A DNA stretch of 64,000 nt from Trichobilharzia szidati (lineage: Eukaryota; Platyhelminthes; Trematoda; Strigeidida; Schistosomatidae), in contig OX235271.1 in NCBI GenBank assembly GCA_944472155.2, positions 91,339,256 through 91,403,255 of the forward strand, read 5' to 3'. Position 1 is the stretch's first letter; each line of letters opens with the position of its first letter. Positions 32,905 through 46,100 of the stretch are shown here, one piece after another. A program made the position numbers and the translations under genes. Below the pieces are notes generated by a model. It saw nothing but the letters and a program-made list of their open reading frames with translations, made no database searches and had not been told where the DNA came from.

Positions 32905-35900
32905 CTCTCACTGTAGCTTTCGATGACACGAGTTCAAATCTACCGGATGACTCAAGTCTCTCAGGTCTTGCTGTTAGGAAGTGATTGCTCCAGGAGGTTT
33001 TCTGGTTTTTTATTTCGCAAATTTATTCACAGTTTAGATGAACGCATACACAGCTCATGGTCCGGAAAAAGCTCAAATGTATAGCATTCATTCCGGTTCT
33101 TGCGGGTTTCCAGAGGTTGATATCTGAAATAAGTTCAAGAGAGTTGAATTACAAGTCTATGAGAGTAGCCTTCCGAAAGAAATCGTCAAAGCGGATTTCT
33201 TCGAATTAATTGGAATTAAAATGTAGCGTGAAGCGAGGAATATCGACAAACGTCGTGAAAATGATTATCTTGACTTATTACTGTGGCACGTATTGGTATA
33301 ATATTTTAGGTAATTGACAACATGATTGCATTCCAGTATGCTGAGCTAACGGGCATCATTTGGGACTGGACACAAGATCTTGACATCTAAGGCTCCTGGC
33401 GGCAAGTATTTTGAAGTAGTTCGCAATTAGTGCAGTATCAGGTGGAGTAATTCAATCACATAACGTGGTAATTCCAGTGTTAGAACTTGACTGTAATTTT
33501 TCGGCCGCTTGAAATGAACAAACGCAGTGCATATCTACTAATAGTTCTTTAAAAGCTCAACCTAAAGTCTTCTCCACAATCGCCTGCCTACTTAGTTGAA
33601 TCTGAATCTCACCCATGGACGAAGAATCTTACTAAGGCCTATTGAAAAAGCTCAAAAGCTGCCCCAGTAATGATTTATGAATGACTTGAAGACTTTTAGA
33701 AACAAGATTTTCTATTAGAATGCTTGTTCAGGTTACTGGTCGATGACTTCCAATACTGTGGAAGAACCTCATTTTCGAAAGCATGGCAGGGGGCAAGTTA
33801 GAGTGACTTTATTTCATATCCCCGCTACGATGTCCGTTGCTATGTTGCTATGGGTTTCAGGTGGCCTCGATTTTGGGGGAAGATTTAATTGATGTAATAT
33901 TGCGATTTCGGGCAGCCTGTAGACGGCCGTAGGTCATTTGATCAGCTGATGTCTACTGGCTTTATTTATTGAAAAACTTCGAAATTAGGTGATTTTTAGT
34001 TGTTTTATTCACTTTTACACTTGTATTGCTGCTAAAAGTTGATGTAATAAGGCGTTTTTAGCATAAACAGGAAATGATGGTGTCCTTATCCGGCCGTAAT
34101 TTACGGCCAGTTTACAAATTGTTGAATTACGTACTTTTCCGTTCAGAAAGCATCGAATTACTTGAAGAGACATATTATAACGACTTTTAGTGAATTTGTT
34201 TGCAGTTTAAAGGATTATACATGGACATGATGAGGTGGGATAGTTGTTTTTGTTGATTATTTGATTTACTTTGTTGTTTACCTTTTCTAATGCTGTCAAA
34301 GCTCCTCTACATGTATTTCATTAAGGGAAATCTACAGAAATACTTAGAAATTATATACGCACAGTATTTACTTATTTTGTGGCATAGATTTGATGTTTAC
34401 AGGCAGATGCAGTATCCATTTTTTCTTCTTGAAAAATATTGACTGATGTAATTGTATACAATTAAACTGATTATTTCATCATTTTAAACATGTTAAGTAG
34501 TTATTTATTGCATTGACAGTGGTAACAATGTCTACATCTTTAGAATTCTTTTGTTCTTTTTCAGATAATATCTACTTTCGAGAATTTCATGGATTTGGGC
34601 GATAAAGAAAAAGATATCTGCCGTGTTTTTGATTATGAATTACATGTTTATTCATTAATAAATGTATTCCTCGTTATTCGTTTGTATATTCTACTTGATA
34701 AAGCTGATTTCTAGCCTTTGCGTAATTTGTGAGGTACGGAGTATATGACGTTATCTTCAAAATGCTAGGTAAAATTAGATATTTGGAGAGGCTTATTGAT
34801 AAAAAGACTATGTCGTGCCGTAATGAAGTTACTGCGTCCACTTGTAAAAGAAAACATTGAGGTTATAAGCGCTTAGTTATATATCGTCTTAGTAGGAACC
34901 TATTAATTGACTTCGGATTCATAGTCAAACAAGGTTAAAAGTAAATCTACCTGAGATAGTGAGATTGCGATTTCTACTTATCGTAATAAACCAAGATGGG
35001 TATAATGTACCCATACTGCTAGATTTAAAAATCAGTGCAACTACGGTTATAGTAATAATTAAAAACAGAATGCCTACTACTGAAATACAGTTATACTTAA
35101 TTAGAATACCTACGGTTCGCAGCTACAGAACATGGTACGTTGCTATCTGTTCATCTAATCGCGTAAACAATAGTTTCCCAGACGCCACATTTACTCCTAA
35201 GAGTTTGCCCTTAATTCCTAGCTTAGCACGTGTTACTAACGTCACTGGAACACAATCGCGTTACAACAGAAGGAACACAGATTCATTAAAAAAGTGTTTA
35301 TTAAACAAAAATTAGATTTGAGATGTACAGATAATTCACATGAGTAGTCCTGCGTCATTGTCAGTAGGTTTCATCTGCGTACCAGCACATATATGTTTCC
35401 CCATAAGCCTGAAAAGGTTTAAGAAAAGCATTATTAACTTAGGTGGTACAAGTATGATCTGAATAAAAAATGTTTCTTCATAAGCATTTACAAGTAATCA
35501 CTTCACAAACAATATATATAAGTAGCTAAATAGTTTTCGCTAAACTCAAGGGACTTCACAATTTATCGTCGGTCGATATCTAGTAGGTCCATCGAAGCAT
35601 CATGAAATGAAAAATTATTTAACGACAAGTTATGCAATAGTTTCCAAAGCTTGAACAAAGATTTTAACAAAAGTGACAACAGCTTTATGACAAATAATAC
35701 GAGTTCTGACAGCATTAATAATAATAACGTTCATGTTCATAGTGACTATAAAAGCAATAATAGGTATTATTATCGCAACGAATTCATCATTAACTTAGAT
35801 AGACAACTACTTATTATACAATCATTTCAATTAAATGTATCACTTAATCTTATGAAGCAGGTGTTTACTTACTTTCACTGCATTCTCGCAATACTGATGT

Positions 35901-37392
35901 GGTCAACTAGCTTATTCCATACGAACTCAAGGTTAATCCTGAAAGGGAATGGAGACCCAGTTTATTTCAACTAAAAACATGTAGCCTACATGTATTACAC
36001 TGCTTACTGAGACATTTGATACCTGCTTTCCGATCTTCGTGACAGGAAAACAGTATATGTCGGTAAACCTACATATGATCTTGATAGGGGATGAATTCAT
36101 TGAATTCAGCATATAAATCCTCTGGTTTATCAAATCCATCATGAGCTGTAATAGTATGTGCTGTCAATTATGCACCCGACTTGATGAAAGGCTCCTGGAA
36201 ATTGCGAACTTAACCAAGCAGTTAAATGATGTTTGAAATTACCGCAACTCGAATGACAAACTGGCCAATCACAAGCGAGCAAATCACTTGTTTATCTCAC
36301 TCGCGGGCACTCAAAATTACGGCCATCGACAGGCTACCGCGATTTCGGCAGAGGATAGCGGCACAAATCAGCTGATTGCTGCAGTTTGTAAGGTGTTATC
36401 GTGGTGTTGTGTTTGGGCTATTCTACGTTGTTTTTTCGACGGAAATAAGGTTTACATACCGTATTTTAACGAAAAATCGTGTAAAACTTGAGAAAAACGG
36501 TCGTTTTCAGTGTGCTTAAAAATGCTGTGCGTTCATCGAATTGACATGCTGAGGCGCATAAGAAATGTCAGAATTCGTCGGAAAATGTCATTTATGATAG
36601 AAAATGCCAAATAATTCCATTTTTTAGTGTATTTAACTTAAATTATGAGGAGATGTTTAAATATCGAGGTAGTTATGATTTCATGATCTTTACCAAATCT
36701 CACAGTAAGAAAGGAAACTGAGTTGGTTATTTCGTCAGATAACGGTGAAGAGACAGCCATTTAACCGGTAGGTACTACGTTTTAAGTTATTTATTTAACT
36801 CATCATTTTCTCACTAAATTTTTATCATTTTTAATTTCCAGATTATGGTCTTTACTTCCTCAATCACTCAATACATTTAGACATTCTAATGGGATTAAAA
36901 AGGATAATATTTGTGTAAATGGTGAAATATTTGTGATATTACGAATGTATTTATCGAAATAAATATTGTTTTGAAAATTTTTCACTCCATTCATACACTA
37001 TTAATACTTACTGTTTGTCGAGTCGCGAAGTGATGCCAGTGTAGAAGACGTAATATTCGTAAAATGCCATATTTACACGTGGTTGAATTTGGTCACGATG
37101 GGGTACTGCTATTGCTTTTGAGTAATTACTTTCGCTAGGAAACCTTAAACAGGCGACATGCACAACAAAAGCCTATCTAATGTGTTACAGTATTTTATGA
37201 TAACAAAACGTCGCCTTTCATTCTCGTTAACTCTGCAGTGTCCTCAACATGATAAGTAAAAGAGACAAACTTAGTCGACATAAATGCATATATTTGCAAG
37301 GAAACAACAATCAATCAAGTTAAAAATAACTCAGAATCAAGGAGTACATATCTACACTAAAAAGAGTGAATAACAATCAAGTGAAAAAAATC
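32905..37392. other. Non-coding, nothing recognised
   Basis: 4.5 kb between the tandem LTR element and a LINE. Open frames at 34959-35315 and 35651-35974 are low in information and have no motif. Two GC-richer patches (33820-34130 and 36230-36500) share short words such as GCGATTTCGG, which might mark an old repeat, but they cannot be aligned further. Confidence 0.4.
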
Positions 37393-37440
37393 ACAGATTC
37401 AGATTCAGTTGATAAGGATAGAAGGCTCTTGTGGCCTGTG

Positions 37441-40215
37441 TTAATCCTTGCAAAATATGTCTCTGCAGAGATCTAACTTCTCTTTGAAAGCGTTCACCGA
37501 TGGATTTGTTTCTACTGAATCAGGTAGGGAGTTCCAGTCGTTGACCACTCTGTGAGAGAATCTAAATTCTGCACGTACTTTAATCGTCCTCGGTTTGAGC
37601 ACCTTTTTGCGGTGACCCCGTAAATGTATCCTAGAAGGAGAGAAAAGTTTAGAAAGGTCAGTTCCTAAATCACCCTTAAGTATACGGTATGCTAAAATGA
37701 AGTCGCCTCTCTTCCTTCGGTATGATAACAGAAAGAGGTTTAAATGCTCCATCCTCTTATCATAAGGAAGGTGTGAGATACCACTAACTAATTTCGTTCC
37801 TACTCTCTGCACTCTTTCCAGGATATATGCCTCCTTTTTGAAGCACGGACCCGCAGCTTGTACGCAGTATTCTAGATGAGGCCTGACATTTGTTGCGTAG
37901 AGTATTTAGAACATGCCCTCATCTAGTCGTTTGAAAGCCCTACGGAGTGCCCATAGCATTCGAAAAGCCTTAGCTGCGGCTGCATTGCAATTCGCAGTTG
38001 TTTTCAAACCATTGCTGACAATGATTCCTAGGTCCTTCTGTTCGTTAACATCAGGTAGTTCTGTGTCCCCTAGGGAGTACGACGTATAAGACTTCTGACC
38101 TAAGTGCATTACCGCGCTTTTCCTAGAATTCACTTCCAAACTCCACAGGTTCGACCACTCAGCTAATTTATCTAGATCAGTTTGTAGGGCCGACCTATCC
38201 TCGTTATTATTTACTGTTTTCCATATCTTAATGTCGTCTGCAAATAACAATGAAGATGAAGTAAGAATCCCTGGTAGCTCATTAACATATAATAGGAATA
38301 GCAAGGGGCCTAATACAGTTCCCTGAGGCACTCCACTGGATACTGCTTTCCACCCTGATAGTACACCGTTAACTCTAACCTTCTGCCTTCTATCCATTAG
38401 GTAAGCCCTAAACCACTCACATAGGCATTGGTCTAGCCCGAAACCTTTAAGTTTACTAAGGAGACCTAAGTGGGATACTTTGTCGAATGCCTTGCTAAGA
38501 TCAATAAAAACCGCGTCTAACAGAAGGTTTTTATCTCTGGCCTCGACCCAATCTTCCCTAGCTAACAGAAAGTTTGTCAAGCAGGATCGTCCTGGTCGGA
38601 ATCCATGCTGTTCAACTGCCAGTAAGCCATGTGTTTCAACATAAGCTAATAGCTGATCCCTTATAATAGTTTCCATTACCTTTGCTATAATGCATGTCAG
38701 ACTTACCGGCCTGTAGTTAGATACAAATTACCTGTCCCCCTCTTTGAATATAGGGCTTATAATGGCATCCTTCCAGTCCCTGGGTAGCTTAGCCTGGGTC
38801 AGTGACATTTGGAAAATCTCCGCGAGTGGAATATATATTATATCCGCCAAGGAAATTAATAATTTAGGGTGAAGTCCATCAGGCCCAGGTGATTTACCTG
38901 GTTTCAGTTTAGACAGTAGTTTGAGGACTTTTGTGTGCTCTACCACAATTGAGGGCATCTGAGTGGCGATGGCAGTGACCTCGCCATATCCCTGGGTGCG
39001 ACCATCAGACGAGAAGACGTCACAGAAGTATTCAGAGAGGTTTTCAGCCTTTCCTTCGTCTGACTCAGCCGTTTCTCCACCAATGCTAATGAGTGACGGC
39101 ATACCATTGCTAGTTTTAGTCCTACGTTTAATATACGAGAAGAGCCTTTTTGGGTAATGGACACTATCTAGTACAAGTCGTCTCTCATATTCTATACGAC
39201 TCTTGTTAATCGCATACTTACAGAGATTTCGAATTTTGCGGCAGTCTTTCTGGATAATTTCCCTTCCTGTCATAATAAATTGGTCCTATAAGTTCTTTCG
39301 CCGTCTTAATAGCCTCCTTATTTCACTAGTAATCCAAGGTGGCTTGTGCGATAGCTTTCGAGGAGTGTACCAAGGTATAAAAGGTGAAGTGACACAATCT
39401 AATGTATTTATAAACCCTACCCAAGCTTCCTCGACAGTCCGACTTGTATCTACTGACCAGTCAACTGCAGTTGCTGCGTTCCGGATTCCTTGTATATCCG
39501 CTTTCCAAACGTTTGTACGAGCAGATTTTGACCTGTGTATGAGAGAACGAATCTTAAACGTAAAAGCAATGACTATGTGGTCACTGCTGCCAAGCGGCGG
39601 AAGGCACCTAATGTCACCAACGTCCTCCTTCTGATGTGTTAATACCAAGTCTAGAGTAGATGGATCATGTTCCGGGTGATACCGTGTTGGTGCATGCATA
39701 TGTTGCACGAGTGCACATTCAAGCACTGTCAACGTGAACTCCCTATTGAAACAGGTATACAAACTAGTGGAGTTTAATTCCCCCCAGTTAATGTGGGGAG
39801 CATTAAAGTCGCCAACAACCAGACACCTATTTCTCCTACCCCACGCCCTCAAGTGATTTAGAACGAAGTCATCAGCTTGGCTAGCAGGACTTCTGTAAAT
39901 AACTCCGATCGTTAAAGTGCCTTTGCTCAGATTAATAACGCAACTTGCAGCCTCACTGGTGCCGCTGTCATGAGCTTCTGATAACTTTGACCTAATCCCT
40001 TTGTCATCGCGGATGTATAGAGCAACCCCGCCACCTTTCCGACTACTTACTCTATCTGCTCGAATGCAGATGTACCCAGGTATGAGTGGAGTTAAGTATA
40101 CACCCACTAACAACCATGTCTCAGTGATAGCAATCACATCAGGTTGTAGTCTTTCAGATAATTCTCCTAATTCGGCGAGCTTATTCCTAAGACTACACGC
40201 GTTCGTATAACACAC
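37441..40215 (-). pseudogene. LINE A ORF2: endonuclease and reverse transcriptase
   Basis: One uninterrupted reading frame with three in-frame stops: TAG at 39286-39288, TAA at about 38728 and TAA at about 37906. The AP-type endonuclease shows ITETWLL (catalytic Glu), GDFNAPHINW and PPLGSSDHIVIAF (Asp-His). The reverse transcriptase shows FIDLSKAFDKVSH, SGVPQGTVLGPLLF and LLFADDIKIW with the FADD box. The C-terminus reads HLPYDKRMEHLNLFLLSYRR and FRFSHRVVNDWNSLP. The protein nicks DNA and copies LINE RNA at the nick. The start is not certain: the frame is open upstream of the GTG at 40215 and overlaps the ORF1 stop. Confidence 0.85.
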
Positions 40216-40700
40216 CGAGACACCTACGTGTTCATCCGGCTTATGAATAGAGGTCTCGGCAGCGTCGGTTTCCGAGACCTCACCACCCGGAAACCCAATA
40301 TCTTGAGGTCTTTTTCACCTTTCTCTAGCCTGGCCCTTAGTTCAGCCACGGCTTCTCTTCTTTTGATTCTATCTTCTGAAGACCAATCAGGCCTTATTTT
40401 TAAACTTTTATCGTTAATTTTGAATGCGTTGCTGAGGATGGTGCTTTTCTCTGTTTCATTCCCTAAAACTATCTTAAGTAGTCGTCGAAAAGTTTCCGTA
40501 GCACCAGGGTTTCGTTTTCCGATCCTGATGGCTTTCCTTACGTGAACTCCGATTGTCTTTTTTCGGGAAGTATTTCCCGGATTATGGAGGTAACCGCATT
40601 CAGATTGTCTGCATGTCGGGCAGCTGGATCTGTGTTCTTAGATCCCTCCAAATTCCAGATGATAACACTGTAACTAGAGTTCGTGGGTTTCTGAGGTTGG
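40216..40700 (-). pseudogene. LINE A ORF1, C-terminal part
   Basis: The minus strand reads VHVRKAIRIGKRNPGATETF, later DRIKRREAVAELRARLEKG and DLKILGFRVVRSRKP, ending at a TAG that overlaps ORF2. The end aligns with ORF1 of LINE B (LELSERRRNGQKNLKIKGFR). A frameshift near 40550 joins it to NLNAVTSIIREILPEK. The PHD-like N-terminus is missing, so the element is 5'-truncated here. Confidence 0.7.
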
Positions 40701-41499
40701 CTGGTATTAACAGCCGTCGAGACCTTTTTATATTTATTTATTCCTGTTTATGCAGGAACATACCAATTGTACAGGCATGGATAAGTTATTATATAAATTA
40801 CAGTTTGTTTGTCCTTTCTAACATTGGAGTCAGTCAGAAAAGTCTGCAAAATAGTCTGTCTGTGTAACACATAAAGAGATATAGAAATATTGTCTTCGCA
40901 TTAACAAAAAACCCAGACATCAGATGAATGTAATACAAATATCTGGGAAAAATAAAGCATGAAGTCAATTCTCCTATATAACTTTGTTGTGAGCAGCATC
41001 CTTGAGATAAAGTTTACTGATGTATTATTTTGAGTCAATAATGTATTTATTCCATTTTTTTCACCAGTCTAATCGTAGTTTTATAATAGGAAAGAAATTT
41101 GATCTTTGATAGGAAAATTATATAAGTTCATGTTAGATTGTTTTACTGCATCAAATGGGGCCGAGGTCGATTCTAGAACTATCCATTTGCGCCATTTGCG
41201 TCAGCATGGCAGACTGTACATGTAAGTTGAGTAATACATTGAAAACTGTTTGAAAACCAGTTGCTTCTTTATTTCAGATCAAGAATACTCCTTGTACAGA
41301 ATGTTAGCCAGCGTTCTCAAGTGGTTGCATCGGATCGTTCATGGAATTTGAGTTTGAATTTACTGAAATGGTCATTTCAGTTTAGATGTTGGGTTGTTCG
41401 GCCTCGACCAGGAGGTATATAGAAGAGTAATCTCAGCAGCAGAATAGCAGAAAGAGAAAGTATGTGAACATGAAAAGAACATTAATATTTTATGTATAT
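40701..41499. other. Non-coding, nothing recognised
   Basis: AT-rich sequence between two LINE copies, nothing recognised. Confidence 0.4.
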
Positions 41500-41618
41500 A
41501 TAAATGTTTATAAATGTATATCATTGTATAGTAAACGCTACCTATAATCTAGTTGTTCTTTCATGTATTTTTGCGAAGTCTTAGAGTTTATTTAGTGTCA
41601 TAATATTTAGTAATGAGT

Positions 41619-42380
41619 CTAGGCGTTATAGTGTTCTAATAGCTCATGCGTTTTAGAAATAAGTGGTTCGGTCTGACTGGCATAGTCATTGGGATGAAGC
41701 AGTTTATATAGCAAGCGTTTGAAGGTTATGATAGAGTGACAGGTCCTTATTTCTAGGGGTAAACTGTTCCGGATCTTAGAGAACATGACTATGAAGAAGT
41801 TTGCACGGAGTGCTGTCTTACAGTTCTTCCTAGATACTGTGCACGTTTGGTTACGAAGGTTGTAAGAGCCTTTCGGTGAGAACTGTATCTCCTTACTGTC
41901 TGATATTTTATGCAAGATTTTAAAGAAGAATGTTAGGTTAATGCTCAGTCGTCTCATCCAGAGTGGGTCGATACCTAGAGTTATACACCTTGATGTGTAG
42001 TCCTTTTCACAGTCAAATCCTAGTACTTTAGACGTGAAGTATCGTTGGACATTTTCTATTTTAAGCTTGTCACTTACGCGAGTGCTGCTGAGAATAAATG
42101 GACAATATTCAAGTAGTGGTCTGACACAAGTTTTATATAGTAATATTTTCGCTTCGTAGTTGTGGAAATTCCTGAGTATGCATCCTAAGAGCATCCTCGA
42201 TTTACGCGTCTGTGTGGCCACTTGCTCAGAAAGTGCCAGGTCACTAGATTACTTGAGTCCTAGGTCAACAACACTTTGGAGTTTAGGCAAGTCAAGAGAT
42301 TCAAGTACCAGTTTAATATTTATTGAGGGTGCACCGAAACAGATCCAGCCACATTTTTTAAGGCTGAATTTTAGGTTCCA
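41619..42380 (-). pseudogene. LINE C ORF2, C-terminal end
   Basis: Reads NLKFSLKKCGWICFGAPSIN, a stop (TAA) after VVDLGLK, then LSEQVATQTRKSRMLLGCIL, LYKTCVRPLLEYCPFILS and VQRYFTSKVLGFDCEKDY, ending RLLYKLLHPNDY. The R-P-x-L-E-Y-C patch and the following helix are the thumb and C-terminal region of CR1/jockey-type reverse transcriptases. No catalytic motif is included. Confidence 0.7.
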
Positions 42381-42973
42381 TGTGGAGGACATTGTTGGTG
42401 AACTGTTTCTTTCCTTCGTTTGTTTTGCTTCTTACCTGTCGGCACCAACCAAGTGGAGTCAGTTTCTTCTACTTTGTTTTCGCCGCGACTAGAGGCCATT
42501 CGTGCACTAGACACGCTGCGCTTTGGGGTGGCCATTTCACAGGCTGGTGTTGCCATGCTGGCACTACTTGCCCTTTTAGATTTCCTTTGTCGTTTGCGCT
42601 TTGTCGCAATAGATATTTGGACACTCTGCGCCTCTTTTGGCTCCTGAGCTCCAGGTGGCGATACACATTCTGTTCTAAAATTATGTCCTGAACCGCCATT
42701 TTTGGCTAGGATTTCTGGTTCAGGCTTTTCGATTACGTTTTTAGTCAATTTCTTGGACATCAGGAGTCCCACTGCCTCTTGGATGAGGACATCTAATGGG
42801 TTGCTGCAAAATTTGCACAGCCATGGAGATGATGGCTTGCAACATCTCTTATAGGCTACTGGTGACGAACCAGTACAAACCTTGTGGAACCATAGGCTAC
42901 AGTTGTCACACTGCATACCATCATCCACCGGAAAGTGGCAGTCCGGTCGTCCACAATTGTTATTCGGACCCAT
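42371..42973 (-). pseudogene. LINE C ORF1 N-terminus with PHD-like zinc finger
   Basis: Starts MGPNNNCGRPDCHFPVDDG, then MQCDNCSLWFHKVCTG and SSPWLCKFCSNP: the Cys4-His-Cys3 spacing of a PHD-type finger (residues about 7-55). A basic, Ser/Thr-rich region with KRKRQRKSKR follows. PHD-like ORF1 proteins are known from CR1 elements and are thought to bind nucleic acid. The frame runs through the deletion junction and stops soon after, so the C-terminus is lost. Confidence 0.75.
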
Positions 42974-43000
42974 AGCGCTAATTTGTTTCTACAACATAAA

Positions 43001-43095
43001 TATATGTACGTGAAAAATGTGAGGTTAATACCAACCAAATACACAAATGTATGTACGTGAAAAAAAGCGTAAATACCAAACAAAACACAAACTGT
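43001..43095 (-). repeat. Tandem units in LINE C leader
   Basis: Two imperfect copies of about 46 bp, each with TATGTACGTGAAAAA and ATACCAAxCAAA (from 43001 and from 43048), directly upstream of the ORF1 start. Repeated leader units can act as internal promoters in LINEs. Confidence 0.5.
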
Positions 43096-43110
43096 GAATA
43101 ATATGAACAA

Positions 43111-46100
43111 CACTTCAACTAAATAAATCAGTTAAAGTGAACTAAAATGCTTCTGATGTGGTTTAAACAACAAAAGCAGAATTTACTTCACAACGTAAAA
43201 ATGCCGAGTGAGGCTATGTTCTATGATAAGGTGTTTTCGCGCATTGCATGGGTTATCGCGTTCACGCCTATAGAGACGTTCTAACCGCTCAGTATTGTGA
43301 AAATAGATTCTATTTGACTAGTTTTAGGCTTCTGTAGCCGAAAAATGCAATATTTTTGTGTATTGTGTTCGTAGTAATGCGTAAAATTGTCATGACAGCC
43401 TAGACGAATTACTAATAAAAAAGTCATCATTTTGAAGAAATATCGCATAAAAAGTCCATTATTAGGGTTTTAGAGCATTTAGGCATTGTTTTTTGTGAGT
43501 TGTTTCAGATCTTAAGGTTGTAAATTGACTGCAGGCAATGGCTGTTGTCATCCCAGTTATTCTATGAGAATCGTGCATTTGAAAGAGAAATAGCCTAGAG
43601 ACATAAGTTTGATGTGTGTTTTGAGGATGTCAGACACTTCTTTTATCATCTGTGATGACTGAAATATTCCATAGCACATGGAAGAGATCATGCAATGAAT
43701 GAGACAGGCTGCTGCATTTCCTGGTGATTATATCTACTTTGATGAAGTTCCCATTTAAGATTGCTTAGGCGAAGATATGATACTAGTTTAATTGACATTT
43801 GCACTTGGAATGTCAGAAGGCTTTAATTGTTCATTGTCAAAAATGGCATCAGATTATGTGTATATCAGTGTGCATGGGGTTACGAAGAATACTGCAGATG
43901 GTCCTCCTGAAATGTCAGACTACTTAAAATTAGTATCAATTTTCTGTCGATTAGTAGCTAGCAGGTGTGTCCTACAACTACTGCACCTGTTACATAAGTT
44001 ATCCCAGTCTTAACAATCGTTCGTGTTCAGATCACTAAGATATTCTGAGATCCTTAATGAATTACTTCTGGCTATAAAGGATATGGAAGATGCACTTATG
44101 GCTCATATGTTTAAATCATTTATTATGAAAGAAGTTATCTATAGGGATTTTGTGATGTTCAGGTTACAATGCTTGAGTGTATGTAGTGACTGCATGCTTC
44201 TGTGCGTGAAGGAAAAGTTGGTTAAAATGAAGATGTGATGAAGTTTTCTGTACAGTGTTCATTGTGAATGGTTTACTAGTTAACACTTATTATTTGCTTG
44301 CTGCTATACTGTATTAGACGAACAATCTCTGTGTGACATTAAAAAATACAGAAGAATGCTGTCATCACCAAAGAATGAAAAAGGAAAATGAACCTTTTTC
44401 AGCAAAGGTATGGAAATTTAAAGCGTTTAACTTTAACATTACTTCTTCCTTACTTCAGCGATTTAAAAACATACACTTTGTTCACTTATTTACAGATATC
44501 CGGTAATGTCAGTCAACTTGGTCACAGCAATTCAACATGGGCGAAATAATTACGAAAAACAATTGTGTAAAGACATTTGCTTATTTTTTTCACGAAATAG
44601 ATTTAACATCCTGCTTACAATACTTTTCCTATTCTATCTGAGTGAAACTAAGTTTTTTTGCATGAAAAGATGCAGATGTCAGACTTATCAATGATACTTG
44701 ATGATTTGTTTGACTGCATAATCAAACGTAAGCGGAATGTTACTACGACTGCTACAGCTCAACCTACTTATTTATTCGTTATATGTAAACTTAATTTTAC
44801 AGTATACGTTAACACCCGTTATCATAGGGACTGCCATAACGCTTTAATTTAAATATTAGTAATACACTGATTTGGAATACACCTAACCGTATACGAACTG
44901 GAACTGCAATGCAGTGCCTAAGTTCTACCTATTGTTGTCATTGTTCCCTACAGACTTGCGTATGACTATGAGACGTTTTCACGTAACTGTAGACAGAGAC
45001 TTTAGTGCCACTAAACTACTTATAATTCACCACGCATATCGGTCGATAGTGTTCCTACAGAATTACATTTAAGTATAGTAACGAGTTCAAGTCCTAGGGA
45101 GCACCGGTCTAGCATGCCGTGCTCACAAAGCGAATACATGAATTGAAAGACAACAATATTTACATGAAAAGTTCATATTTATTATAATACAACATTAGTT
45201 TGTTTACATATTAAGAAAATGGTCCATTTGTGCGATTACTTCTCCCGCTTTCAGATGCGCACGAGTTGCGAGACCATGTCCATCGTTGACACTTATGCAG
45301 CACATTATTAACTACAAAAGGTGGAAGAGTAAACAAAAATAGAATTATGCACACAATATTACAGGATAAATAATGCCCTCACTCGCATTGGCTACCTGCA
45401 ATAAACTAAAAAGGCTTTGTCAATTAGTGTCCATCTGACTCACGACTGTTTCAATATAATTCCGTAGAAAAAGCAACATTGAAATACATCACTGAGCAAT
45501 ATCCACCGATAAAATGCTACACGTATAACCTAAAATCGAGAAAAGCCAAAGAACTCACGGGTTCCTTGACATCGCCAGCAACCGATAGGCCAACAAACCG
45601 AGTGTATGATAAGCTAAGCCTTGTACATGCACAAATAAGTAAAAGAAAACGTTAAAATACTCAAATTTTACATTTATTTTCATCAAATATGCTTGTAAAC
45701 AACGCATACCTCAAGCACGCAAACCTGCAACGACATCACCTAACAAGGACAAATTAAATATCAAATTAGCCACCACTGTTCCAGCCAATGAAAGACGAGA
45801 AAACCTGAGGCGCGGAGAAATTAAACCGTCATAGCCTATACCCTCGCCCAAAATGCCACTCTCCTTTTTCAAAGCGCGCGCGACGTAGTTTTTATAGCTG
45901 CATCATAGCTATGATGACTAGTCATCATAAGTTCACCAAACACTCTGTCCGCAACATCGGTATCAGTTTGTCCCCGCTGGTAGTGACGTTCGACCAGTCT
46001 TTACAGTTTCCGTCACCACCAGATCCGTTCGGAGAAACTGGATGACAACTTTTCAAGTAAAGATTGACATTGTGTTTCTTCGACCGTATTGAGAAATATC

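Larger units (their letters stand above)
37393..40700 (-). mobile_element. CR1-like non-LTR retrotransposon A, 5'-truncated
   Basis: Minus-strand LINE with the end of ORF1 and all of ORF2, finishing in a 3' region with short GATTCA repeats (37394-37407). A fragment of the same family lies at 52217-53310. ORF2 reading is continuous but for three nonsense codons. Endonuclease plus reverse transcriptase with ORF1 partly overlapping ORF2 fits the CR1 group known from schistosomes. Confidence 0.8.
41500..43110 (-). mobile_element. CR1-like LINE C, internally deleted
   Basis: Contains a 5' leader with two imperfect tandem units, the N-terminal half of ORF1 and then only the last part of ORF2, joined near 42380. 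Everything between (rest of ORF1, endonuclease, most of the reverse transcriptase) is missing. The ORF2 end is not closely similar to LINE A or B, so this is another CR1-like family, or the two parts come from different elements. Confidence 0.65.

Noticed and set aside
34959..35315. 118-codon frame
   Set aside because: No motif, AT-driven composition, no splice or repeat context.
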